Below the pieces are notes generated by a model. It was not told where the DNA came from. It searched no databases and was given only the letters and a program-made list of their open reading frames with translations. Shown one piece after another: positions 6,984 to 14,566 of a DNA stretch of 39,750 nt (position 1 is its first letter; every line of letters starts with the position of its first letter). Source of the stretch: JBFFXF01 sp041569895 (GTDB lineage Bacteria; Planctomycetota; UBA8108; JACQVS01). The DNA lies in the NCBI GenBank assembly GCA_041569895.1, contig JBFFXF010000028.1, forward strand, positions 1 through 39,750, given 5' to 3'. A program made the translations under genes and the position numbers.

Positions 6984-8585
6984 ATGAAGGCGCGCCGTCT
7001 CGCGGCAGGAACGTGTCGTCTCGCTGTGTTGGTGGTGGTGGTCGGCGTCGGTGTGTTCTGCGCCGGGGAGCTCGCTGCTGGCGAGCCGGGCGCCACGGCG
7101 CGGCAGCGCGTTCACCCCGTGCTCATCCGGAACGAGCACAATGCGCTGATGCGTCTGACGATCCGGGTCGAGGAGGCCGGCACTCGCGTCACCTCGTTCA
7201 CGTTCCGGCTCGAGGGCACCGACGATCCGGGGGACGTCGAGTCGTTCCGGGTCTTCTCGACCGGAGAGAAGACGGGGTTCTCGTCGGCGACGGCGTTCGG
7301 CGAGGCCTCCGAGTCGACCGACCCGCTCGTCTTCCGCGCGGACCAGGAGCTGCAACCCGGAGCGAACGTCTTCTGGCTCTCCTGCCGGCTGAGCGACACG
7401 GCCGACCTCGCGCACCGGGTGGACGCGGTGTGCGAGGCGATCGAGACCTCCGCCGGCACGATCGTGCCCCGCGACGAGACGCCCGGCGTTCGCAAGCGCA
7501 TCGGCATCGCGCTCCGAAAGCACAACGACGACGGCGTGCACACCTACCGCATACCGGCGCTGGCCACGTCACGGAGCGGCACGCTGCTCTGCGTCTACGA
7601 CATGCGGCGACGTCGCTCCCGCGATCTGCAGGAGGACATCGACATCGGCCTCAGTCGCAGCACCGACGGCGGCCGCACGTGGGAGTCGCCGCGAGTGATC
7701 ATGGACATGGGCGAATACGGCGGCCTGCCGCAGGAGCAGAACGGCTGCAGCGACCCCGGCATCATCGTCGACCCGCAGACCGGCGAGATCTTTTGCTTCG
7801 CCGTCTGGATGTGGGGCAGGCCGGGCAAGCACCAGTGGAGCGAGGGCGGATCGGAGCCCGGCTTCGAGATCGGCAAGGCGGCGCAGTTCCTGATGGTCCG
7901 CTCGAGCGACGACGGCCTCACCTGGAGCCGGCCCCTGAACCTGACGCGCGCGCTCAAGAAGAAGGAGTGGATCCTGCTCGCCCCGTCGCCGCAGCAGGGG
8001 ATCGCGCTCTCGGACGGCACGCTGGTGATGCCGATCGAGGGTCGCGACGAGGCCGACCGGCGGTTCTCGACCGTGATGATCAGTCGTGATCACGGCGCCT
8101 CGTGGACCGTCGGCGGCGCCGGGGCGACCGGCAACACCGAGTGCCAGGTGGTCGAGCTCGGTGACGGCTCGCTCCTGCTCAACGCGCGCTCGAGCCGGCC
8201 GACAAAGGTGCGCTCGGTGTACGTCACCACCGACCTCGGCAAGACCTGGCGCCCGCACGAGACGCACCGCCGCGCGCTCATCGAGCCCAACTGCAACGGC
8301 AGCCTCTATCGCTTCGATTACGACGAGGACGGACAGCGGAAGTCGATCCTGCTCTTCGCCAATCCGCACTCTCGAACGGGGCGTGACCACCACACCATCC
8401 AGGTGAGCTTCGACGAGGGACGCACCTGGCCGGAGAAGCACCGGCTGCTCCTCGACGAGGGCCGCGGTCGCGGCTATCCGAGCATCAGCCGAGTCGACGA
8501 CCGCCACATCGGCATCGTCTACGAGGGAAGCCAGGCCGACCTGGTGTTCGAGAGACTCTCGCTGGACGAGCTCCTGCGACGCTAA
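6984..8585 (+). CDS. Secreted exo-alpha-sialidase (GH33) with N-terminal BNR-associated domain
   Basis: A 533-residue exported enzyme that would release terminal sialic acids from glycans. Residues 1-33 form a signal peptide. Residues about 43-150 match the beta-sandwich domain found before BNR sialidases. The catalytic propeller begins with the Arg-Ile-Pro motif (YRIP, R189). Five Asp boxes follow: STDGGRTW (226-233), SSDDGLTW (307-314), SRDHGASW (367-374), TTDLGKTW (415-422) and SFDEGRTW (475-482). E386 in NTECQVVEL fits the catalytic Glu, R402 and R464/R467 are candidates for the other triad arginines, and Y498 in GYPSIS fits the nucleophile. The acid Asp is probably in the 214-220 segment. 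It is a single gene with its own promoter. The repeat-rich DNA after the stop separates it from a convergent neighbour. Confidence 0.9.
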   Translation: MKARRLAAGTCRLAVLVVVVGVGVFCAGELAAGEPGATARQRVHPVLIRNEHNALMRLTIRVEEAGTRVTSFTFRLEGTDDPGDVESFRVFSTGEKTGFSSATAFGEASESTDPLVFRADQELQPGANVFWLSCRLSDTADLAHRVDAVCEAIETSAGTIVPRDETPGVRKRIGIALRKHNDDGVHTYRIPALATSRSGTLLCVYDMRRRRSRDLQEDIDIGLSRSTDGGRTWESPRVIMDMGEYGGLPQEQNGCSDPGIIVDPQTGEIFCFAVWMWGRPGKHQWSEGGSEPGFEIGKAAQFLMVRSSDDGLTWSRPLNLTRALKKKEWILLAPSPQQGIALSDGTLVMPIEGRDEADRRFSTVMISRDHGASWTVGGAGATGNTECQVVELGDGSLLLNARSSRPTKVRSVYVTTDLGKTWRPHETHRRALIEPNCNGSLYRFDYDEDGQRKSILLFANPHSRTGRDHHTIQVSFDEGRTWPEKHRLLLDEGRGRGYPSISRVDDRHIGIVYEGSQADLVFERLSLDELLRR

Positions 8586-8668
8586 ATCAGCCCGGTCGGC
8601 GGTTTCTCCGAACTCGTGCGCCCGAACCCCCGAACCCACCCCTCGGGATGTCGCCGCTCACTTCGCAG

Positions 8669-9073
8669 ACCTCCCGACCCAGGGTCGCGGGGGCGCTCCG
8701 CCGACACCGGGTCACGCAGCGACGCAAACCCCAGGCGCCGCCGTGAGACCTCCCGACCCAGGGTCAGCCAACCGAGCCCGAAAAAATTAACCTGGGTCGG
8801 GGGGAAGCGGCTGGAAGTCCTTGTGCCGCCCCGCCTCCGCTGCTCGCAGAGCCCGAACGTGCCGAAGTCGCGGAGGCCTCCCGACCCAGGGTCGCGGCCG
8901 CGACCCGCCGCCCAGGGGTCCCACAGGGACGCAAACCCAGGCGCCGCCGCACCTTCCCCCGACCCAGGGTCAGGCGACCGGGGTCGAAAAGATTAACCTG
9001 GGTCGGGGGGGAGGGGGCTGGAAGTTGGTGTGGCTGCCTCCGTTACTCGCAGAGCCGGAACGTGCCGCAGTCG
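8669..9073. repeat. Tandem duplication (about 205 bp) of repeat-rich intergenic DNA plus a gene 3' end
   Basis: Two diverged copies run 8670-8870 and 8877-9073. Each contains, in order, CCTCCCGACCCAGGGTCGCG, the segment GACGCAAACC(C)CAGGCGCCGCCG, a second GACCCAGGGTC palindrome, an A-rich TTAACCTGGGTCGGGG site, GGCTGGAAGT, and CTCGCAGAGCC with GAACGTGCCG. The last part of the second copy is the actual 3' coding end of the convergent gene at 9043. In the first copy the corresponding stop has been lost. No other gene is seen between 8586 and 9042. Confidence 0.85.
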
Positions 9074-12000
9074 AGGGGGTCGGGGGTCGGGTCCTCGCCG
9101 CAGTCGCGGTTGCCGCCGACCTGGAACCAGCCGGTGTCCGACGGGGTCGGGGCCGGTGGCGGGCCGCCGCCCTGGAAGCTGAAGCTGAGCCCGAAGATGG
9201 CGTCCGTGATGTTGACCGCGCCCGTGTCATCCACGTCCGCCGCGTCGGAGCACGGCAGGTTGATCGGATTGCCGAGGAAGAGGTTCCCGAGGATGTTGAT
9301 CCAGTCGGTGATGTTGATCAAGCCGTCGCCGTCGACGTCACCGCGGACGAAGCCGCCGACGTCGCACGGCGCTCTCCCGACGCAGTCGGGGTCGTCGCAG
9401 TCGGTGTCGCCATCGCCATCGTTGTCGATACCGTCGCCGCAGTTGATCTCCCGCGGCCCCGGCTCGAGGGTCAGCTCGCCCGGAACGAGCGGCCCGCCGG
9501 TCGAGTCCTGAAAACGCAGCCGCCACCCATGGCCGCCGCCGCCCTCGAACACCTTGACCATCACCTTCCATAGCCCCCGCGTCAGCGCCACGTCGCGGAT
9601 GATGTCCTGCACCGCGTTCGGGCCACCGGTGCCGCGGCCGATGCTGTTGCACCAGATCTCGACCAGATCGCTGCCGACCGGCGCGGCGAGCACCTGGATC
9701 GAGTCGTCGCTCGCGAGGCCGATGTCGACCGTGATGTTCACCGGCACGTCGATATAGAACATGCCGTAGGACATCTGGTTGTCGCCGCCCGACACGAGGT
9801 TGTTGACGTTGAACTCATCGGTGACCCCGTCGAAGCCCGTGAACGCCTTCCACGCCGGGAAGCCGCCCGCATTGCAGTCGGGACACACCTCCGCCGGGTT
9901 GAGCCCGAGGCTCGCCGCTTCTCCGGCCGGCGGCGGACCGAAGTCCGTCTCGATCTCGTCGCCGTCCACCGGCTCGATGGCGAGCTCGGAGATCTCGCCG
10001 TCGGTGAGGTGGTCCTGCCGCATCAGCGCGCAGCCGGGTGCGGCCCCGTCCTGCTGCGCGAACGGTCCGAGGTGGAGCCAAGCTGACACGAATCCCAGAT
10101 CGGTGTGCAGCTCGGTCGCCGGAATCACCGAGCACGACGGCCGCCCGAGCCCGCCGTTGTCCACGGTGATCGTCCCCGGGAAGGGGAACGCCGCCGCGGG
10201 CACGGTGAAGCTCGTCGCGTCCGCCGCCAGCGTCGCGACCTCCTCGCCGTAGACCAGGATGCGGATCGCCCCGCCGCAGCCGTCCTCGGGGTTCTCCCAG
10301 CTGACGTCGACGCCACCCTCGCCGTTCTCCGAGCAGAAGAGCCCGCGAACCGGCGGACAGCACTCCGGCGGCTCGAACCCGACCGGACGCTCGGTGCCGT
10401 GAAACACCCAGTCCGGATCGCCGTCGACGATCGCCGTGCCGAACTCGTCCTGCAGGCCGAGCCGGAACCCCCAGCCCCCGCCGCCCTGCCAGACGCCGCC
10501 GCGGATGCAGTAGACCCCCGGGCCGGGCAGCGTCACCGGAACCACGTCCTGACACGTGCCGACGCCGCGACACGTACCGAAGTTCCTGAACACCTCGACG
10601 TCGTTGATCCACACCTGCGCCGCGTCGTCGCTTCCGAGGCAGAGGTTGATGTTCACCGGGTCCTGAACGCCCGTGTACTCGACGTACGTCGCCAGCCACT
10701 GCATGTGGTTGTCGAGAGGGCCCGCGGGACCGGTTCTGAAATCCTGGTCGCCGTTCAGCGTGCCGTCGTCCCACCGATACCAGATCGGCTCGCCGACGTC
10801 GTTCGCGTTGACGCCGGGCGCCTCGGTGAGACCGCTGGAGGCGGCGACGAGCGGATCGTAGCCGAACTGCAGCTCCTCGCCCTCGACGGGATACTCGCAT
10901 TCGATGAACGACGGCGCGATGAAGTTCCCCTCGCCACCGCCGCAGCCGGCGGGGTTCTGGTACGGCCCGGTCGCCAGCCAGCACCCGCCGAGGACGAGCC
11001 CCTGATCGTCGGTGCAGAACGGCGCGCACGACGCAGAGAGCCCGCTGCAGTTGGTGATGTCGACCGTGAAGCGCCCGGCGGGCAGATCGAGCGACGAGAT
11101 CGTCGCCGCGGTGACGCCGGGCCCGACGGTGGCGACCGTCACGCCCCCGATCTGCACGTCGGTCTCGCAGTCGCAGGCCGGTGAGCCGGGCGGCACCGCC
11201 CACTGGACGGCGAGATCCCCGTCGGGCTCGAGCTCGCAACTGAAGTCGACCACCCGCTCGTCGCAGTCCGGACAGTCGGTGCCTCCGGGAACGGTGTCCT
11301 CGAAGTCGTCCGGACGGTTGCGGCCGTGGAAGACCCAGTCGGGGTCGCCGTCGAGGATCGCGGTGCCGAACTCGTCCTGCAGGCCGAAACGAAAACCCCA
11401 GCCGCCGCCGCCCTGCCAGACGGCGCCGCGGATGCAGTAGAGCCCGGGACCCGGAAGCGTCACGGGAATCACGTCCTGACACGTACCGACGCCACGACAC
11501 GTCCCGAAGTTGTTGAAGACGGCGTTGTCGTTGATCCACACCTGCGCCGCGTCGTCGCTTCCCAGGCAGAGGTTGATGCGCACCGGGTTCTGCGCGCCGG
11601 TGTACTCGACGTAGGTCGCCAGCCACTGCATGTGGTTGTCGAGCCCGCCCGCCGGCCCGGCCCTGAAATCCTGGTCGCCGTTGTTGGTGCCGTCATCCCA
11701 CGCGAACCAGATCGGATCGCCGATGTCGTTCGCGTTGACGCCGGGCACCACGGTGAGGCCGTTCGACGCCGCCACGAACGAGTCGTAGCCGTTGCGCAGC
11801 TCCTCGCCCTCGGCGGGATACTCGCAGCCGATGAACGACGGCGCGATGAAGTTCTCGTTGGCGCCGCCGCAGCCGAGCGGATTCTGATAGGGCCCGGTCG
11901 CGAGCCAGCAGCTGCCGAGGATCAGCCCCTGCGTGTCGGTGCAGACGGGGCTGCACGTCGCCGCCAGCCCGCTGCAGTTGACGATGTCGACGGAGAAGAT

Positions 12001-13857
12001 CCCGCCGGGCAGCTCGGCCGACGGGATCAGCGCCTCGGTCTCGTCCGGTCCGACGGTCGCGACGGTGACGCCGCCGATCCGCAGCTCGGTGTCATCGTCG
12101 CAGTCGCATCCCGGCGGGATGGTCCAGCGGACACCGAGCCCTCCGGCGACGAACTCGCATGTGGGGGCCGCCATCGGTTGCAGGCAGGGCGGACACTCGG
12201 CGCCGCCCGGGATCCTGTCCGCGAAGTCGGCGGGTCGCTCGCGCCCGTGGAAGATCCAGTCGGAATCCCCGTCCAGGATCGGAAGCCCGAACTCGTCCTG
12301 CAGCCCGAGACGGAAACCGAAGCCGCCGCCGCCCTCCCACGCCGCGCCGCGGATGCAGTAGAGCCCCGGACCGGGGAGGCTCACCGGCACGACGTCCTGA
12401 CACGTGCCGCGGCCGCGACAGGTGCCGAAGTTGTTGAAGACCGCATCGCCGTTGACCCAGATCTGCGTCGCGTCATCGCTGCCGACGCAGAGGTTGATGT
12501 CGACGGGACCGGCGCCGGTGTACTCGACGTAGGTCGCGAGCCACTGCATGTGGTTGTCGAGCCCGCCGGCGGGACCACCGTCGAAGTCCTGGTCGCCGTT
12601 GTTGGTGCCGTCATCCCACGCGTACCAGATCGGATCGCCGAGGTCGTTCGCGTTGACGCCGGGCACCACGGTGAGACCGTTCGACGCCGCCACGAAGGAG
12701 TCGTAGCCGTTGCGCAGCTCCTCGCCCACGGCGGGATACTCGCAGCCGATGAACGACGGCGCGATGAAGTTCGCGGGGGCGCCGCCGCAGCCGAACGGAT
12801 TCTGGTACGGGCCGTTCGCCAGCCAGCACGAGCCCAGGATGAGACCATCGGCGTCGGTGCAGGCGGGGCTGCACGAGTTCCGCAGCCCGCTGCAATTCGT
12901 GATCTCGACCGAGAAGAGCCCGCCGGGCACCAGGGCCGCCGGGACCACCGCCTCGGTGGCATCGGGCGCCGCGGTCGCGACGAGCGCGCCATCGATGCGC
13001 AGCTCGATGTCGTCCGCGCAGTCGCAGCCTGCCGGGTTCGTCCACCGCACGGTGAGACCGCCGGGCCCGGCCTCGCACTCGGGAACCTCGACCGGAACCT
13101 CGCAGGGAGGACACTCGGTGCCTCCCGGGACGGTGTCCTCGAAGTCGCCGGGTCGCTCGCGGCCGTGGAAGATCCAGTCCGGGCTGTCCGAGAGGATCGG
13201 CAGGCCGAATTCGTCCTGCAGGCCGAGGCTGAAACCCCAGCCTCCGCCGCCCTGCCACGTGCCACCGCGGATCGCGTAGAGCCCGGGACCCGGGAGGCTC
13301 ACCGGCACCACGTCCTGACAGACGCCGCGCCCGCGGCCGACGCCGAAGTTGTTGAAGATCTCGTCGCCGTTGATCCATATCTGGGTCGCGTCGTCGCTCC
13401 CGATGCAGAGTCGGACGTCGACCGGCTCCTCGTCGCCGATGTACTCGACGTACGTCACCAGCCAGAACATGTGGTTGTTGCCCGGATTGCCACCGGGGCC
13501 GGTGAGGAAGTCCTGGTCGCCATCGAAGGGAGAGCCGTCGTCCCAGGCGAACCAGATCGGGTTGCCGAGCGCGTCGGTGTTGACTCCGTTCGTGGTCAGA
13601 CCGGGCGAGGCGGCGACGGCGGGATCGAAGCCGTTCCGCAGCGTATCGCCCTCGGCGGGATACTCGCACCCGATGTAAGACGGCGCGATGAAGTTCTCGT
13701 TGGCGCCCCCCGCACCGAACGGGTTCTGGTACGGACCGCTGGCCAGCCAGCAGTCCGTGAAGATCAGCCCGGAACCGTCCGTACCGCAATCCTGCGCCGT
13801 CACACCCGAGGCAAGACCCACACACACCACCACCAGCCCAGCTCGCATGGCCGTCAT
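9043..13857 (-). CDS. Giant secreted protein with four PA14-like/Fn3-like units and a dockerin-type C-terminus
   Basis: A 1604-residue exported protein. The ATG at 13857 follows GGGAGG at seven bases, and a signal peptide ends near residue 21 (LASGVTAQ). Four near-identical units of about 305-310 residues start near 24, 332, 637 and 946. Each has a PA14-like lectin-type half (GPYQNPFG..., FIAPSFIGCEYP, then GSDDATQIWINGD, YCIRGAVWQGGGGWGF, LQDEFG, DWIFHGRERP) and an Fn3-like half rich in Cys (CDCADDIELRIDG..., VDITNCSGL). A fifth, divergent unit starts near 1250. A calcium-type motif (CGDGIDNDGDGDTDCDDPDC) and two dockerin-like EF-hands (GDVDGDGLINITDWINILGN; DVDDTGAVNITDAIFGL) end the protein. 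It is probably a surface or extracellular glycan-binding protein. No enzyme domain was recognised, and its transcription unit is single. Confidence 0.85.
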   Translation of the reverse strand: MTAMRAGLVVVCVGLASGVTAQDCGTDGSGLIFTDCWLASGPYQNPFGAGGANENFIAPSYIGCEYPAEGDTLRNGFDPAVAASPGLTTNGVNTDALGNPIWFAWDDGSPFDGDQDFLTGPGGNPGNNHMFWLVTYVEYIGDEEPVDVRLCIGSDDATQIWINGDEIFNNFGVGRGRGVCQDVVPVSLPGPGLYAIRGGTWQGGGGWGFSLGLQDEFGLPILSDSPDWIFHGRERPGDFEDTVPGGTECPPCEVPVEVPECEAGPGGLTVRWTNPAGCDCADDIELRIDGALVATAAPDATEAVVPAALVPGGLFSVEITNCSGLRNSCSPACTDADGLILGSCWLANGPYQNPFGCGGAPANFIAPSFIGCEYPAVGEELRNGYDSFVAASNGLTVVPGVNANDLGDPIWYAWDDGTNNGDQDFDGGPAGGLDNHMQWLATYVEYTGAGPVDINLCVGSDDATQIWVNGDAVFNNFGTCRGRGTCQDVVPVSLPGPGLYCIRGAAWEGGGGFGFRLGLQDEFGLPILDGDSDWIFHGRERPADFADRIPGGAECPPCLQPMAAPTCEFVAGGLGVRWTIPPGCDCDDDTELRIGGVTVATVGPDETEALIPSAELPGGIFSVDIVNCSGLAATCSPVCTDTQGLILGSCWLATGPYQNPLGCGGANENFIAPSFIGCEYPAEGEELRNGYDSFVAASNGLTVVPGVNANDIGDPIWFAWDDGTNNGDQDFRAGPAGGLDNHMQWLATYVEYTGAQNPVRINLCLGSDDAAQVWINDNAVFNNFGTCRGVGTCQDVIPVTLPGPGLYCIRGAVWQGGGGWGFRFGLQDEFGTAILDGDPDWVFHGRNRPDDFEDTVPGGTDCPDCDERVVDFSCELEPDGDLAVQWAVPPGSPACDCETDVQIGGVTVATVGPGVTAATISSLDLPAGRFTVDITNCSGLSASCAPFCTDDQGLVLGGCWLATGPYQNPAGCGGGEGNFIAPSFIECEYPVEGEELQFGYDPLVAASSGLTEAPGVNANDVGEPIWYRWDDGTLNGDQDFRTGPAGPLDNHMQWLATYVEYTGVQDPVNINLCLGSDDAAQVWINDVEVFRNFGTCRGVGTCQDVVPVTLPGPGVYCIRGGVWQGGGGWGFRLGLQDEFGTAIVDGDPDWVFHGTERPVGFEPPECCPPVRGLFCSENGEGGVDVSWENPEDGCGGAIRILVYGEEVATLAADATSFTVPAAAFPFPGTITVDNGGLGRPSCSVIPATELHTDLGFVSAWLHLGPFAQQDGAAPGCALMRQDHLTDGEISELAIEPVDGDEIETDFGPPPAGEAASLGLNPAEVCPDCNAGGFPAWKAFTGFDGVTDEFNVNNLVSGGDNQMSYGMFYIDVPVNITVDIGLASDDSIQVLAAPVGSDLVEIWCNSIGRGTGGPNAVQDIIRDVALTRGLWKVMVKVFEGGGGHGWRLRFQDSTGGPLVPGELTLEPGPREINCGDGIDNDGDGDTDCDDPDCVGRAPCDVGGFVRGDVDGDGLINITDWINILGNLFLGNPINLPCSDAADVDDTGAVNITDAIFGLSFSFQGGGPPPAPTPSDTGWFQVGGNRDCGEDPTPDPLDCGTFRLCE

Positions 13858-13987
13858 CGCATATCCTCCCGGGAACCCGCATCCCAGCTAGCGGTCCTCC
13901 GCGGAGCGACCCATGAGACCCCGCGATTCCCTCTCAACGATCCACGCCGGTCGGCGTCAAGTCAACCACGAGCGTCGGTCGCGTGGC

Positions 13988-14013
13988 CGTTCCCGTTCCC
14001 ATGCCCGTTCCCG
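13988..14013. repeat. Short CCCGTT/CCCATG hexamer run
   Basis: Four to five hexamers of the form CCCGTT or CCCATG lie in the gap between the giant dockerin gene and the dockerin remnant. It is a short member of the hexamer runs also seen at 28793, 34408 and 39455. Confidence 0.6.
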
Positions 14014-14027
14014 AGACCTGATCCGCG

Positions 14028-14399
14028 TCAACCCCGACAGTGATCCACCGACCCCGCCGCGCACCCGAGTGCGACGCCGAAGGCGTCCGCGCCGCATCGC
14101 GGATGCGGGTACGGAATCGTCGGGCCGTGGAGGAAGCGGTACTGCAGGAGGTAGACCGCGTCCGAGACGTCCCGTGCGCCATCGTCGTTGACGTCGGCGG
14201 CCTCGGGACAGCGCGTCGAGGGCCCGCTGCGCATGAGCTCGCCGAGGATCCACACGGCGTCGGCGAGGTTGACCTTGCCGTCGTCGTTCGCGTCGCCCCG
14301 GATGAAGAGCGAGTCGGTGCGGCGGACCTCGAGCGGGACGGTGTGGACGGGTCTCGCCGACCTTACCGGCCGACACCCAGACCGACGAAAATGACGCAT
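14028..14399 (-). pseudogene. Dockerin-type C-terminal remnant
   Basis: A 123-codon frame whose residues about 34-115 form a complete two-EF-hand dockerin-like tail (GDANDDGKVNLADAVWILGE; AADVNDDGARDVSDAVYLLQ) ending in the usual Cys-containing terminus (HPRCGADA, ALGCA). There is no signal peptide. The first 30 residues are Arg/Pro-rich and do not look like protein. In this organism such tails normally end long exported proteins, so this looks like the 3' end of a lost gene. A MITE-like element begins 24 bp upstream (14423), which may mark the break. A functional small protein cannot be excluded. Confidence 0.55.
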
Positions 14400-14422
14400 G
14401 GGCGGTTTCTGACGACGACTGA

Positions 14423-14542
14423 GCAGGAACGCAGGAAGACGCGAAAGGCAGGAAGGTCCGTTCGACGGCTCGAGCGAAGCTCAGAAGCTCGACCCCATCA
14501 ATCCATCCGTTTCCTGCTTTCCCAGGTTTCCTTACTTCCTTC
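14423..14542. mobile_element. MITE-like element, short copy
   Basis: The left end (14423-14455) is purine-rich (GCAGGAACGCAGGAAG, AAAGGCAGGAAG) and the right end (14507-14542) is its pyrimidine-rich counterpart (CCGTTTCCTGCTTTCCC, TTTCCTTACTTCC). The intervening 50 bp hold CTCGAGCGAAGCTCAGAAG. The same end pair occurs at 31238-31551 and 34472-34704. There is no transposase. It separates the dockerin remnant from the CotH gene. Confidence 0.6.
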
Positions 14543-14566
14543 TAAGTCGTCTCCTCGGAATCCCGT

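Noticed and set aside
11326..14043. A 905-codon open frame antisense to the giant dockerin gene
   Set aside because: High G+C makes long antisense frames common. It mirrors the four repeats of the opposite strand and reads as Arg/Val/Asp-rich sequence without domain-like motifs or a signal.
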